Assembly (NCBI RefSeq): GCF_963422355.1
Contig: NC_085092.1
Coordinates: 1,977,001-2,041,000, forward strand
DNA from: Corticium candelabrum
Taxonomy: Eukaryota; Porifera; Homoscleromorpha; Homosclerophorida; Plakinidae
Direction: 5' to 3'
Length of the DNA stretch: 64,000 bases
The notes beneath the pieces were generated by a model. That model was given only the letters and a program-made list of their open reading frames with translations, made no database searches and was not told where the DNA came from. The position numbers were made by a program, and so were the translations under genes. The first letter of the stretch is position 1, and every line of letters begins with the position of its first letter. Positions 1-10,640 of this stretch are shown one piece after another.

Positions 1-3000
1 CTGAATGACCCGTGCGTTGCACTTTTGCAGCTGCACTGAAAATCGTTTACGCCAGAAGTCCACAAATTCCGGTGCGTTTGGCTGACCAACTTCGTCTGGC
101 TTTCGCAAGAAGTTCCTGGCCTCTTCTCCCCATGCACCGAAATGTTCGAATACCAAGGGGATGGCTTTGAGAACTGAAGTCCCAGGGAGCTTTTGTTGGC
201 TGTATTTTGCCGTCTTCCTATTCTCTCGTTGTTTAGCAGCGACGCCTGTTCTATCAGCAGAGCTTGGAAATGCATCCGCACTCCAAGGGTGGGCTAGAGA
301 GATGTCCAGGTCGAGGTTGGAAGCTGATTCAGAATCGAACATGACAATGTCAGGCCTGCAATCTGAAGTGACATATCTGTTCCTTGGCTCCCGTCGATGG
401 TGGATTTGGAGGCTCCTGAGGCACTCAGACCACACCCCAGCAATTGATTCGTGAGACCAAATAGGGCCTCCACCGGTCTTGCATGTGAGTAGGTGGTATC
501 CGCTGTCATCCAGTGGTGCACTGCAGTTGCATGCCTCTGACCAATGTGACAGAGAGATGGGCAATCCAAGCCTCACAAGCGACGCCAAGCGAAAATCGCA
601 GGGTTTGAATGCGAAACCTTGTGTTGCAGGGATTGCATTTAGCCATGCTCCAGCTCCTTTTCCCTGTAGGGAATATAACCTAGAGGCATCTCTAGTCGTA
701 GCAGAGTTATTTAATGAAAGTTGTAGTTGGTCTGCAAAGAACTGATTTGAAAGTCTGCTTTGAAGTTTCTTAGGATTTGCCAGATAGTCAGACAGAAGCT
801 TGTCAGGAGGTATGGACTTGGCAAGAGCATCACCAACTGAACCAAAATGATGGTCAACCACGTTGTCAACCATGGGTATTACAGCAGGAAAACGAAGTGG
901 GAGCTCAGCAAGTGAGTGTATCCATGAAGCCACGTAACCGAGTTTGAAGGTGGACGACAGGGATGACATACCAAATCCACCCAGACGTACTGGCAGTGAT
1001 ATTTGCTCCCATGGAAGAACCAACTCGGGGAAGCCTAGTACTTGTGAAAATGTTGCGCGCGTCATAGAGTCGTGGATAGAAGCAGCTTTCCTAATATTAT
1101 TCGGATGTACAGTCCGGGCCAGATGGTCTAGCTTCGGCACGTGACAATGACGAAGGAGCAGGAGAGCACTTTGAGGGTCATTTAATTTTGGAAGATAGTT
1201 ACACAAAGAAGACCCTGACTGAACGATCTGAGAGCAAGAAGACTCAACAAAAGCAGTAGAACCGATGGGAGTTCCGAGGAACATTGAGCCCTCAGATGTT
1301 ACTTGAACGTAAGTATTAGCGGTATTGATGGTACCTGAAGGACTGAAGATCTCGCATTTGGAGTCTGAGACGGATAAACTGCCAGAAAGGAACATATCCT
1401 TTAGATTCTGGAAAGCTTCCAAGGTTTTGTCCGGATGACCCAATAGAAACACGTCGTCAAGGTAAGCTAGGACATGAATTTCTTGAAATCTTTCCTGGAG
1501 ATCCCTCAGAATTGGATGAATTGCTGTGGCAAACAAGGCTGGACCAAGAGGGTCGCCTTGGTGGATGCCTTCTTCCGATGATATAGCGACTGCTGTACCA
1601 CCCTCCATGAAGACTAGTGAGTTGAATCCACCATACATCTGTGATGCGTAATTGTATAGCTCAGGGAAGGACTGGCGTAGCTCGTTGAGCAGGTGATGTC
1701 TATTGATAGAGTTGAATGCATTCTTTACATCGGACTTCAGTACAATCCAATCAGGGTTGTGTTCCAGCATCAGCTCAATATGGTGAATAATTAACTCTGA
1801 ACCATTCTCTGTGGAAACTCCATGCTGGATAGGGCAGAAGAAGCTGGCAAAACTGTTTTTCATTTGCACACAGATGGCTCTCGAGGTTACTCGGCGAATG
1901 CATTCTCCGATAGCAATGGGTCTCACATCGCCATTTGGCTTAAGGATAGCAATTAACCGGGAAGAAGACAACAGCTTGGTAGCTATTTCAGGAAGTATCC
2001 CTTGAGCGATGGCAGTGCAGGCAGAGAAGAGGCCATCAGCAGTGAAATCATTTTCAATTAGCACTTTCAAATGCTCAAAGCGCCAACCTGACGGGCCTGC
2101 TCCAGATCCACGCGGTGATCGTCTGATAACATCAAAGAGAATAGATCTAGTTAAATTGATGGACTCGTGGTGAGGTGTAGCCTCCCTTATTATTGTTGTT
2201 GACCTCCTTGGATGTTTTAGTGCCAATTTTGCGGTTGTCTCCGCTGACGATTCAGCCAATCCGGTGCTAGTGAGGACCTTAGACGCACGTGACAACTCAC
2301 CACATCTCACTAATCTTAGTGCCGCTGCTATCCTGGCTTCCTCACTTCCATACGAAGCTCGTTTGGTCGGCAAGCCTTGCAGTTTGACAAGGTCCTCCCA
2401 TTGCCAGCTCAAAAATTTCTCATACGCTAACTTTACATCTCGAAGGCCGTTCTTGCCACCTCTCACCATAGGTCGGAGAAGCATGCGAGGGATGAGAAGG
2501 AGAAGCTTCCATGCCGAAACGTCATCTGGGTTATCTTGGATTTTCTTTAGGGCAATAGCACAACAGTCCTGGAAACGAGCCTTGACGGAGGAATTGATCG
2601 TTTGGACAACGCGAGGGGGCGTGGCTTCTAAGATTGACTGCACTGAGAGGTCCCGAATGAAACGCCAAGCGGTTGATTCCGGGTTGAGTGCACTGATACT
2701 ACTCGTAGGTTGAGAAAGATCTTGAGGCTCAGATACCATAGTTGGCACGACTGTGGAGGATGCATTCCTCAACGAAGGTGACGGTGGTGATGGCGCGCTT
2801 GTGTCTGCTGGTGCGGATGACCGTTGGCCACTTACGGGAAAACTCTGCCGCTTCCTACATTGAGACATGTGTTGCCCAAGCTTTAGAAACCATTTGGAGC
2901 AGTGGGGGCAACGCTGTAAGCTATGACGAGAGATGAAGTCGCCTGGTAGAAGATTTGGGTCATGAGCGTGACGAGTATGACCGAGAACTCTCTGAAGAGT

Positions 3001-3048
3001 GCCAGAAACATGACAAGACTCATAGGGACAGCTCTCTAGCTGAGACAT
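1..3048 (-). CDS. REL-endonuclease non-LTR retrotransposon polyprotein (copy A), 3' end beyond window
   Basis: One open frame of 1016 codons starts at the ATG at 3046-3048 and is still open at base 1. It predicts a polyprotein for target-primed retrotransposition. The N-terminus has two zinc-binding clusters (C7, C12, H24, H29; C47, C50, H60, C64), which in R2-type elements bind DNA. A reverse transcriptase follows, with GIHQGDPLGP near residues 495-504 and the catalytic box YLDD at 529-532. Near residues 838-855 lies a C-x-C-x9-H-x3-C knuckle, followed by a PD-(D/E)xK-like nuclease with RPDIVMFD at 898-905, then LDLDISLAHP and a Lys/Tyr-rich segment. There is no APE-type endonuclease. This order matches the R2/NeSL/CRE group, but I cannot assign the clade. 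No stop or frameshift is visible, so this may be a recent copy. Its C-terminal third matches copies B, C and D at 10-14 kb. Confidence 0.9.
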   Translation of the reverse strand, partial: MSQLESCPYESCHVSGTLQRVLGHTRHAHDPNLLPGDFISRHSLQRCPHCSKWFLKLGQHMSQCRKRQSFPVSGQRSSAPADTSAPSPPSPSLRNASSTVVPTMVSEPQDLSQPTSSISALNPESTAWRFIRDLSVQSILEATPPRVVQTINSSVKARFQDCCAIALKKIQDNPDDVSAWKLLLLIPRMLLRPMVRGGKNGLRDVKLAYEKFLSWQWEDLVKLQGLPTKRASYGSEEARIAAALRLVRCGELSRASKVLTSTGLAESSAETTAKLALKHPRRSTTIIREATPHHESINLTRSILFDVIRRSPRGSGAGPSGWRFEHLKVLIENDFTADGLFSACTAIAQGILPEIATKLLSSSRLIAILKPNGDVRPIAIGECIRRVTSRAICVQMKNSFASFFCPIQHGVSTENGSELIIHHIELMLEHNPDWIVLKSDVKNAFNSINRHHLLNELRQSFPELYNYASQMYGGFNSLVFMEGGTAVAISSEEGIHQGDPLGPALFATAIHPILRDLQERFQEIHVLAYLDDVFLLGHPDKTLEAFQNLKDMFLSGSLSVSDSKCEIFSPSGTINTANTYVQVTSEGSMFLGTPIGSTAFVESSCSQIVQSGSSLCNYLPKLNDPQSALLLLRHCHVPKLDHLARTVHPNNIRKAASIHDSMTRATFSQVLGFPELVLPWEQISLPVRLGGFGMSSLSSTFKLGYVASWIHSLAELPLRFPAVIPMVDNVVDHHFGSVGDALAKSIPPDKLLSDYLANPKKLQSRLSNQFFADQLQLSLNNSATTRDASRLYSLQGKGAGAWLNAIPATQGFAFKPCDFRLASLVRLGLPISLSHWSEACNCSAPLDDSGYHLLTCKTGGGPIWSHESIAGVWSECLRSLQIHHRREPRNRYVTSDCRPDIVMFDSESASNLDLDISLAHPWSADAFPSSADRTGVAAKQRENRKTAKYSQQKLPGTSVLKAIPLVFEHFGAWGEEARNFLRKPDEVGQPNAPEFVDFWRKRFSVQLQKCNARVIQ

Positions 3049-3117
3049 ATCAAAAGATAGAAAGAGGGAAAGCGTTGGGCTGACAGTCAGGAAAGTTCAG
3101 CCGCCACCATCAATATC
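3049..3117 (-). other. 5' leader of REL retroelement copy A
   Basis: About 69 bases separate the start codon from the (GACA)n array as read on the minus strand. No internal promoter motif is evident. The leader is very short for a non-LTR element, so the microsatellite boundary may be either the true 5' end or a truncation point. Confidence 0.5.
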
Positions 3118-3153
3118 CGGGGTCTGTCTCTGTCTGTCTGTCTGTCTGTCTGT

Positions 3154-3198
<45 letters not shown>

Positions 3199-3319
3199 TG
3201 TCTGTCTGTCTGTCTGTCTGTGTCTGTGTCTGTCTGTCTATTGTTATTAATAGAGCAAGAGTTCAAATATAATAATATAATAATCTGTTTGTCTGTCTGC
3301 CTGTCCGTCTGTCTGTCTA

Positions 3320-3350
<31 letters not shown>

Positions 3351-3351
3351 T
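3118..3351. repeat. (CTGT/CCTG)n microsatellite with a 50-bp unique island
   Basis: Two tetranucleotide blocks (3118-3238 and about 3287-3351) are separated by an AT-rich island at 3239-3286. On the minus strand they read (GACA)n, the coding orientation of copy A. The island is flanked by the repeat on both sides, as is the 77-bp retroelement tail at 14341-14416, so it may be another short 3' remnant. I could not match it to either known 3' UTR. Confidence 0.85.
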
Positions 3352-3397
3352 AGTTATTATATTTCTTAATAATTAGCTTAATCGTAACTAAGGCCCC

Positions 3398-3459
3398 AGC
3401 TATAAGTAAATCATTGCATTGGCCATTCAGCTATAAGTAAATCATTGCATTGGCCATTC
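3398..3459. repeat. 31-bp perfect tandem duplication
   Basis: The segment 3398-3428 is repeated without change at 3429-3459. The perfect identity points to a recent slippage or templated duplication. No gene overlaps it. Confidence 0.8.
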
Positions 3460-3629
3460 GCTGCCATGCAGCTATATGAGTTGTATTATGTTGCGATGTC
3501 CTTGAACTGCGGTTATTAAACTGCAAATTAGTGCAAAACAAAGAAGTTTATTGCAATGGAGTGTACTTGCTTACATTACATGACAGGTAACTATACAATC
3601 TACTTCTGCAACAGTACATTACTAATCAG

Positions 3630-4062
3630 TCACTTGACAATACTGTATCCATTATCCATTGCCACAGCAATGTTGTCTGTTGCCCATGATTGCAGGTGAT
3701 GAAAAGCTAGTATATGAAGTACTGCGTGCTTTGCTCTTACGCAGTATTTCCAGTCTCCTGGCTGGCCCATAAATTCATTGAAGGTGTCGATTTTGTCGTC
3801 AGCAATGTATTGTGCTCTTTTGCGATTTGCAAAATACCATTTAGTAAATTAAAAATATTGCTGCATGTACTTGATGACTTGTATTGAATATCTCGCACCT
3901 ATTGTGACATGTTTCCATTGCTCTAGGCTTTCTGCCATGGTTGTTGTTCTGGAAAAGTTTGGTGGTGTAGTTGTCGGACAAGCATCCAACAATGCCTTGA
4001 TAGCATTTTTCTTTCTAGTTTGGCTATCGTAATTTTTAGGTCTTTGACAGTACAGTGGATAC
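3630..4062 (-). pseudogene. Unassigned exon-like reading frame with one internal stop
   Basis: Reading minus from 4062, a pyrimidine-rich tract ending in TTTTGCAG looks like a splice acceptor. The frame then runs about 143 codons to a stop at 3630-3632, broken by a single TAA near residue 76. The frame on both sides of that stop looks like protein, for example the segments LLDACPTTTPPNF and FNEFMGQPGDWKYC. I do not recognise the family. It lies on the same strand as, and downstream of, the integrase/OTU/Ulp1 element, so it could be a last exon of that element or an exon of a lost host gene. A damaged exon is the simplest reading. Confidence 0.4.
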
Positions 4063-5900
4063 CTGCAAAATAAGGATCCGTTAGTTTTATTAAAGACACT
4101 GCAATTAATTAATTGCAGATTTGCACACGTATAGTAAGAATTAATCCCTGCAATGCAATCTATCTGTTACGAGAATATACACTTCCGCAGTAGACGTTAG
4201 AGTCCTCCAGTAAATTAATATCTGTCTATGTACGTATAATCACTTATCATCTAATGCATCGATATCTTCTTCTTTGGTTCGAGGTGTAGAAGCCAGTATT
4301 TCAACACTTAATTGGGTATTGGAGTAAACAAAGAAATTAATTAATTAATTTAATTAACTGTTTATTTCTGTAGCAGATATGATACTGTCTTACCTACTGT
4401 CTGTATCCGTAGTACCTTCAATAGGTGCGACGACATCTGACGGTTTAAAAGATGCCTTGATAAAATATATTGCAACAGAATATTGTAAAGAAACGTTGTC
4501 AGTGTTTTACTGTAAACGAATCTTTGACATCGTTGTCATTTTCTGCAGACAAGCGATCTTCATCAAATGTGAGGACATTGCTACAGTTTCACATAAATTG
4601 CATTTTGAGCAACTAGTCAATTACTATGCTAAATTATTGTTCACACCGTTCTAGACGTGTAGCATTTGCAGTGCCTGGTTTTTCTATTGCATGATATGAT
4701 ACAAGACGTCGTTTCTTCGTGTTTCTTAGTGACAATGACTTTTGGGGTCTTTGTCTACTGCCTTGATCACAAAGTAAAATTAATGTAAATATGGGTCGAG
4801 TGGCAGTTTTGCTTACTTTGCACTGTGTTTTCAGTCACGGCTAGAATCTGCTCAGTAGGCTCAACTGTTTTCAGATGATGATGTGCTAGCAGCAATAATC
4901 TGAATATTGTATATTGCAGCATTCTTGAACAGTTGGATACTTACTTTCTGCTGTTCTGAAAACAATCTGTCACATGGTTGCCAAAAGTTTAAATAGGTTT
5001 TAACTTTTAATGATTAATCTTACCTCCTCCATTTGATCTTGTTTGAATAATTCTTTTTCATTGTCGTTTCTACAATTTATTACAATAAGGTTTTGCATTG
5101 CAATATTACCTAGCTGATACTGTCTATAGATAGCAAAACCTACCACGAAATTCCATAAACAGCTCTCTATTGTTTATATACTAATAATACGCCTTGCACG
5201 TTTAATTAATTACACAGCTAGCGGGACAGTCTCTCTCCAGTCAACTAAATTTAGTACATACTGTTACATCAACATCTGTAGGCAACAACTTACTCGCATG
5301 AACTGGTGACTGAGTGTAGAAGGCGATACGCAAGCCAACGTCGTACGGTTTCCATTCATCTATGGGAATACGTGTTGTTAGATTAATTAATTAATGCATT
5401 AATCAGAATGATTCTATGATAATTATAACCTCGCGTCTTTGCAACTTCCCGAGAAGAGAGTAGTCTCTCATGTTCTGTAAATCGCAGTATACATGGCATA
5501 TAGCTTTTATCAATTTATAGCCCTAGACGTACCACACAAGTCCAAACACCGCAATTGACACTATCGATCTGTTGAGGCTTTTCCTGCATTTAACATAGAT
5601 TAGCAAACGTTCCGTGGATATCCACAGTACGAGCTACGCACTATATATAGCCTCACACATCCGCTCACCTTTGATACTAGGTATTTCTTTTGCCAAAAAT
5701 CCTTGTTACTCAGTGTACCATATTTCCTCCTATGCTCATCACACAACCAAAGTCTACGACATATTTACATGCCAATATTTGATAATGCAATTAGAACTCT
5801 TGACAGTAGAATTACATAATGCAATCACACACAGCGTCATGTGTGTTTCCCGCCGAATCGATAACATTGAGACACTTCTCGAAAATGTCAACAATCTATA
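4063..5900. other. AT-rich stretch with no assignable gene
   Basis: Both strands hold only short open frames (for example 4379-4654 and 5614-5901 on plus) that have no recognisable domain and resemble chance frames in AT-rich DNA. It may include intronic or terminal sequence of the Ginger1-like element. No terminal inverted repeat could be defined by eye. Confidence 0.4.
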
Positions 5901-5934
5901 ATGCAGTCTGTCATGCACTCACACTTTCAAAACT

Positions 5935-6155
5935 TAGACCCCGCAAAATGATATGAGATTTGACATGGAATGGTATGATTCTAACCACTTCTATCCAGTG
6001 ATTCTTCCTATGAACAGGTATAGCAATTAGTTCGTATTCAAAGACGTTGACCTATACAAAGCTTTACTGCATGAATTCTACATTTTAACAAGGAATGTCA
6101 TTTTATTAACCTCCATAGTAGCCCTCCATACGCCGTCGTATCCTCGTTTTCCATA
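5935..6155 (-). CDS. Ginger1-like copy 1: Ulp1-like catalytic exons (two short exons)
   Basis: Two segments separated by a short intron encode YGKRGYDGVWRATME and VNVFEYELIAIPVHRKNHWI. This matches the Ulp1 order ...Y..V.RW........I.IP.H...HW, the His-Trp being part of the catalytic site. Copy 2 keeps both segments (about 30018-30083 and 29900-29975), with His-Gly in place of His-Trp. The later Asp and Cys of the active site were not found. Confidence 0.55.
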
Positions 6156-6199
6156 ACTTGGAACAAGGTAGGAATTTATTGACAATACTCTATTGGAAT

Positions 6200-6480
6200 T
6201 CTATAAAAAAAGGAAATGAAACGCACATAGTTTGACAAAATTTTCTCGCGTACCATCAAGTTTGCCTCTTGCTGGAATACTATGTGCAAAGCATTTACTA
6301 TCTAAAGATAAGATACCAATATATGATATACTACTTAGAGACGTTAGCTCACTGACTTTATCGTTCAACCATCTTTTGGACTGCAGCGATTGAAAATCAG
6401 ATGAAAATAATTCATAACTTTGATCCGTACTTAGTCTATGCTGGAAACTGCTCTCAGCCATACGCAAAGCACCATCTACC
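6200..6480 (-). CDS. Ginger1-like copy 1: first Ulp1-like protease exon
   Basis: The exon opens after TTGTATTGTAG and encodes SSDFQSLQSKRWLNDKVSEL. The W-L-N-D-x-V box is the start of the Ulp1/SENP C48 peptidase domain. The 3' boundary is uncertain; the real exon may stop soon after WLNDKVSELTSL. Ulp1-family enzymes cleave SUMO-like conjugates. Confidence 0.6.
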
Positions 6481-6666
6481 TACAATACAACAAATTCAAT
6501 AGTTCTACTTATTGAACAAATTGTAAAAAACATATTTTGGATACTATGGTAGCAGCAGCAGCAGGTATGTCAAACTCGCCAACAGTTTTGCGTCCGTTGC
6601 CTGGAAACGTTTCTGCTAACAAAGTTTTAATGCAGCAGCTTTTCAACGTTTGTACAATGTAATTTA

Positions 6667-6957
6667 CTAACGCTGTTTTGCAGTATTGAGATCCAGACTC
6701 CAATAGTGGTTTTCTGCCACATGCCCCAGCAGCATTGGTGCACGCCGGTTCCCTTCTGCAGTTCTTGCGTTAATTTGTTTGTCGCTGTTTTCGTCTTCAA
6801 GGGAAGAGACAATGTACACTGGAGGGTCAAATACTGTTGCTGCAGCTCGCACGACAATTTCATCCGCCCAAGTGCCCGGCATTTTCATACTGTTAATGTA
6901 GTCTGTCCATTCGAGTGGAATAAATTGAGAAAGATGTTCTCCTGAGTCCTGCTTAGA
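6667..6957 (-). CDS. Ginger1-like copy 1, exon 7: OTU protease C-terminal half
   Basis: After an AG acceptor the exon encodes DSGEHLSQFI, MPGTWADEIVVRAAA, PVYIVSS and LLGHVAENHYWSLDLN. The His in N-H-Y-W is the expected catalytic His of an OTU protease. A stop follows at 6667-6669, but GTTAGT directly before it could act as a donor leading to the Ulp1 exons. Confidence 0.8.
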   Translation of the reverse strand, partial: SKQDSGEHLSQFIPLEWTDYINSMKMPGTWADEIVVRAAATVFDPPVYIVSSLEDENSDKQINARTAEGNRRAPMLLGHVAENHYWSLDLNTAKQR

Positions 6958-7051
6958 CATAAAAGTAGCAATGTACACATATACTAGCTAATATGGTAAA
7001 CAATACTTAATTATATTATGGTAGCATGCCAAATTTGCTACTATGTAGTAC

Positions 7052-7309
7052 CGTGAAAGGATTTTCGTTTAGGTGCCGAACTATCGTCTTTCTAATCTTT
7101 TGGTGGGACATGTTGACACCGAAACGACTAAGTTGATTACTTAGTGCTCTAAAGAAACAGTTGCCGTCTCCTTTGACCTCTTTTCTCACAGTAAGACCCA
7201 TTTCTTCAATACGGCAGACTAGAGAATAAGAAATGTCGTTCTTTGCCTGTTGTTCAACTTCGTGTTCATAAAGAGAGAATTGGGCTATCTGTGCAAGTTC
7301 GCTGTGTAC
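7052..7309 (-). CDS. Ginger1-like copy 1, exon 6: OTU protease N-terminal half
   Basis: The diagnostic OTU start is KEVKGDGNCFFRALSNQL, with catalytic Asp and Cys in the D-G-N-C box. It is followed by helices and NENPFT, after which a GTACTA donor ends the exon. Copy 2 has the same motif and the same splice position at 31851. OTU enzymes remove ubiquitin from proteins; their role in transposons is unknown. Confidence 0.85.
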
Positions 7310-7327
7310 CTGAGAAATAGTATATTA

Positions 7328-7441
<114 letters not shown>

Positions 7442-7471
7442 TGACAGCAATCAGCCTCAATGGTTGCATAC

Positions 7472-7546
7472 CTTGTGAAGTCACAGTAGCTGAAATGCTG
7501 GGATTTTTCTTGACATAGCCGCTAAATGCAGTCGTTTTCTCAACAT
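7472..7546 (-). CDS. Ginger1-like copy 1, small linker exon 5
   Basis: A 75-base exon lies between TATTGTAG and a GTATGC donor and encodes a hydrophilic linker (FSGYVKKNPSISATVTSQ). The (TG)n array sits in the intron that follows. It occupies the place of the linker exon at 32232-32342 in copy 2, but the sequences differ. Confidence 0.5.
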
Positions 7547-7619
7547 CTACAATAATAGAAGTGAAAATATGCAAAGCCCGTGTACACGTACAAGTAGAAG
7601 GTGCATGCCATGTCCTTAC

Positions 7620-8064
7620 TTTCTTTAGCCTTCTTCAAGAGTAATAATTTTTTGGCTAGTGCTTGTCTGGTATTTTCTTCCTCGGCTGTAAGGGATGTGA
7701 TATCCGATACTGCAAACCATTTAGTAGCTGTTTGCTCGCCGATTACGCGCACTAGGTACCGATTCTTCTGAAAGTTGGTTTTTATAATTTTTCCTTTGCC
7801 AATAACCGGGGTAACCGGTAGCTTGTTCCATTTCTTTCGGCTGATACTCGTATGTAAACGAACTAGGACTGCATCACCGACGCTGTATGTAGAAGGCGGA
7901 TAAGATGCTGCTTAACGTTTCGCTTGTCGATAAGCAGTTGTTTGCGACGAATCGTAGGCTTGTTTCCTTACACGTTCAAGAATATTGAGCTCAGTCTCAA
8001 TTACGTGATTGTCGTCATCGTCGCTAGTGTTGCTGTGAATGTCATCGCTAGCAATAGATAGCGT
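7620..8064 (-). CDS. Ginger1-like copy 1, exon 4: GPY/F-like module, one internal stop
   Basis: It codes for an acidic lead-in, then YSVGDAVLVRLHTSISRKKW, PVTPVIGKGKI and YLVRVIGEQTATKWF. The V-G-D-x-V/L-V-R-x layout resembles the GPY/F module of Gypsy and Ginger1 integrases. A TAA interrupts the frame just before the module, where copy 2 (32434-32884) reads through, so copy 1 is damaged here. Confidence 0.7.
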
Positions 8065-8129
8065 CTAAAATGTTCATATATTAGTGAAGCAAATGCTTAA
8101 AAATGACAGAATGCAGAAAACTTGATAAC

Positions 8130-8242
8130 CTCACTGTCGCTGCCAATGCCTATTTCTAACTGGCTTTCTGAATCAAGACTTCGCTTATAGAGAACTACGT
8201 TTGATTCGCGTCCAAAAAACACGTGAAATGGACTTCTCATAC
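8130..8242 (-). CDS. Ginger1-like copy 1, exon 3: post-integrase segment
   Basis: The exon encodes MRSPFHVFFGRESN followed by an acidic tail. Resemblance to the F-x-x-F/Y-G-R segment after KRBA2-like integrase domains supports the call. It matches copy 2 at 33049-33140. Confidence 0.75.
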
Positions 8243-8313
8243 CTGAACAAGAACCATCTAACTTTTATTTCTTATCTAATGTTACATTTTTCTAGACAAT
8301 TAATTAAGTATAC

Positions 8314-8455
8314 CAAGTGAACTGTGTGAGCTGTTGTTGTACAGCTGCGCGTATTTTTGTAGTACACCGACCCAGTCGACTCCAGACGTTGTTGCTAAAT
8401 TGTTGTAGAGGTCAAATTTCAGCTTCTCCTTCCACGTTCGATGAAACCGTTCATC
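8314..8455 (-). CDS. Ginger1-like copy 1, exon 2: catalytic Glu and integrase tail
   Basis: It is bounded by an AG acceptor and a GTATAC donor. It begins DERFHRTWKEKLKFD, where the Glu completes the DDE triad, and continues with YAQLYNNSSHSSL. Copy 2 has the same exon (33290-33437) with the same phase. Confidence 0.8.
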
Positions 8456-8571
8456 CTAGCACATAACATTTTTAACTACTACATGCGTACGTTACGTAAA
8501 ATCTAAAATGTATTAAGGTCGAAATACAAGCTATACGTTTTGTGAGGAGCACTACAATACTCTTTAGATAC

Positions 8572-9347
8572 CTTTCCTTGGGACTGAGGATGATAAGGCG
8601 ATCCGTATATCATCCGACAATTGAAAGCTTTCATAACTTGTCTAGTCACGCGTGCCGTAAATCCTTTGCCTTGGTCGCATTGCAGCAATCGTGGTGGACC
8701 AAAAATTGAATACACAGAGCTAAGGTGTTGAGCTACGACTTTTGCTGACTTGTCGGACAGAGGTTGTAAAATGACGTAACGACTGAATACGTCCAATAAA
8801 GACAACACGTACTTGTACGTGATTTCACCTTTTGTTATTGCTAGTTTTCGTAGGTCCACAATGTCTACCTGATTCCTTCTCATCACTCTACGTGAGGAAA
8901 TACTGCGCAGAGGCGGACGATTTGAAAATAGTGGCTTTCGTTTTTGTTTTTCAGGAAACGTGTTGAGACGTTTTTGAATACCATGTTGGCCTCCCAATCC
9001 AACAAAGTGTATCTTCCAATTCTGTGGTACAACTTTCTTGCTCCTTCTTTTTTCGTGCTCTGGTACTCTTTTCGAATTGCATCTGTAACCTCACATCTCT
9101 TGAGAGCAATTTTTCCTGACTTCTTATAAACTAGTCTTGTTTCTTTCTGGCCTGTCAACGGATTGTGAGTAGTTTGAACGTCATAGTGTTTTCTCTTTCG
9201 CACAGCAACACGTTCTTCTTTTGATCTTTCTGATTTCGGCGCACACGTGTACGCATTGACGAGAAGAGCAAGTAGAATACTGTAAACCGCGTCATCCAAA
9301 GCAGAAGGTCCTCTTCCTCTTCCTTGTTTACTGCCGTTCTGGTTCAT
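8572..9347 (-). CDS. Ginger1-like copy 1, exon 1: N-terminal region and integrase core up to the third acidic residue
   Basis: It starts at the ATG read from 9347 (MNQNGSK). The N-terminal part (GRGPSALDDAVYSILLALL; NPLTGQKETRLVY) is closely matched in copy 2. Near 9000-9010 the conserved frame moves back by one base and continues with GGQHGIQK, RPPLRS and the integrase core: first Asp in QVDIVDLRK, second Asp in LQCDQGKGF, then PYHPQSQGK. The exon ends with a GT donor at 8571, just before the residue triplet that carries the catalytic Glu. Integrases of this type cut and join transposon ends in the nucleus. An earlier ATG at 9413 opens the same frame but is not matched in copy 2. Confidence 0.75.
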
Positions 9348-9609
9348 GGCTAGAGCAAGCACACGCATACAGTGACTACCAGGTAAAATCGACTCAATAT
9401 ATAGGTACTGCAACTGTAGAGAAGCAGATTGTTAGCGCACACAATTCAGGGCAAATTCTTCTCACGCCTACAGTTTCGTGTACGCAAAACTGATAATTCT
9501 GTGTCGATTCGTAGTTTGATGAAGATAGCGTAGTTCTAGTTGTCGCTTGGCTTATGTGTATAGTGTTTCGTAGTGACGACGTTGGCAAGTAAACGCAATT
9601 GTTATTCAC

Positions 9610-10390
9610 ATGTACAGTACTAAATTACAAAACGGTTGACGTAGGCCAAGTGTGACAACGAGTTACACGTGCGTCATCTACCTGCTAATTTCTAGTGCTA
9701 CGACGACATCATCGTGAACTCACGATGACACACTCGTAATGTCGTAATCATTAGTGTAGTAAATTGTTCCTAGACGTTATGTTAGCAGTGTGAACCCAAC
9801 GTCCAGAAAACGAAGGCAATGCGTATGCAGGTAATTTGAAGTTATAATGCGCACCTGCTTTGGGTAGAGAACTTGTTTGGATTGTGATTAACGAGGTGTC
9901 AATTAATGTCATGTGTGCATGCATGGACCAGCTGTTGGAGGTGATTTCGATTCTGTGTGGCAGATCTATAGAGACGAACGTGCCAAATTCTCAGTCTTCT
10001 TTTTACATAGAGGAATTCTTGTGCTCTGTGTGTTGTTGCACTAGCGAGGACGACTACAGTTGTAGCTATATAACACAGCGTTTGCAAAGTGGAAAGTCGC
10101 TTGACAGCGGACTAGAACGTTTGTTTGTATATTACACTAAATTCGCTGAAGTATAATATTCGTATAGCCTCGCAGAACTTCAGCTAATTAGACTATTCCT
10201 TCACACTTAAAAAACTGCATTACTCTGCAACGCCAAGTTTTGTTGGACGCGTAGACTTTCAGGAACGCTTCTACCAGGATACTGCTAACGCCACAAAGTG
10301 AGAAACACGAGAAGTGGTACAAAAGTTTCAATGGAATACTATCACCGATCTATATAATTCAAAGCAAAAACGTAATTATTGCAAATAAGA
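9610..10390. other. No assignable gene; one short plus-strand ORF
   Basis: This probably contains the 5' flank or end of Ginger1-like copy 1. A plus-strand frame at 9860-10156 (98 codons, Cys-rich centre) has no recognisable domain, no conserved partner in the window and no clear splice or promoter context. I do not call it a gene. Confidence 0.4.
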
Positions 10391-10416
10391 AGCAATCTTG
10401 AATACACTACCAAGGC

Positions 10417-10535
10417 ACACAAAGAACAACCAAACAACAGAGATAGACAAAGAAATCGAGAAACAACCAAAAGTAAGCATTGGTTCAGAAATAATATTGG
10501 ACAACAACAGTACGGTACACAAGAAACAAGCGAAC

Positions 10536-10536
<1 letters not shown>
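10417..10536 (+). repeat. 120-bp segment duplicated at 13816-13935
   Basis: The block just 5' of the (GACA)n array at 10537 recurs almost unchanged 3.4 kb downstream. Each copy is followed by (GACA)n and then by a REL retroelement tail. Origin unknown; it may be part of the retroelement upstream of an expanded internal array, or shared flank from a segmental duplication. Confidence 0.75.
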
Positions 10537-10573
<37 letters not shown>

Positions 10574-10640
10574 AACACAGACAGACAGACAGACAGAAAC
10601 ACAGACAGCCAGCCAGACAGACAGACAGACAGACAGACAT
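10537..10640. repeat. (GACA)n microsatellite 5' of retroelement copy C
   Basis: An imperfect GACA array with AACA and GCCA variants. The long Q-T-D-R frames that cross it are repeat artefacts. Confidence 0.9.
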
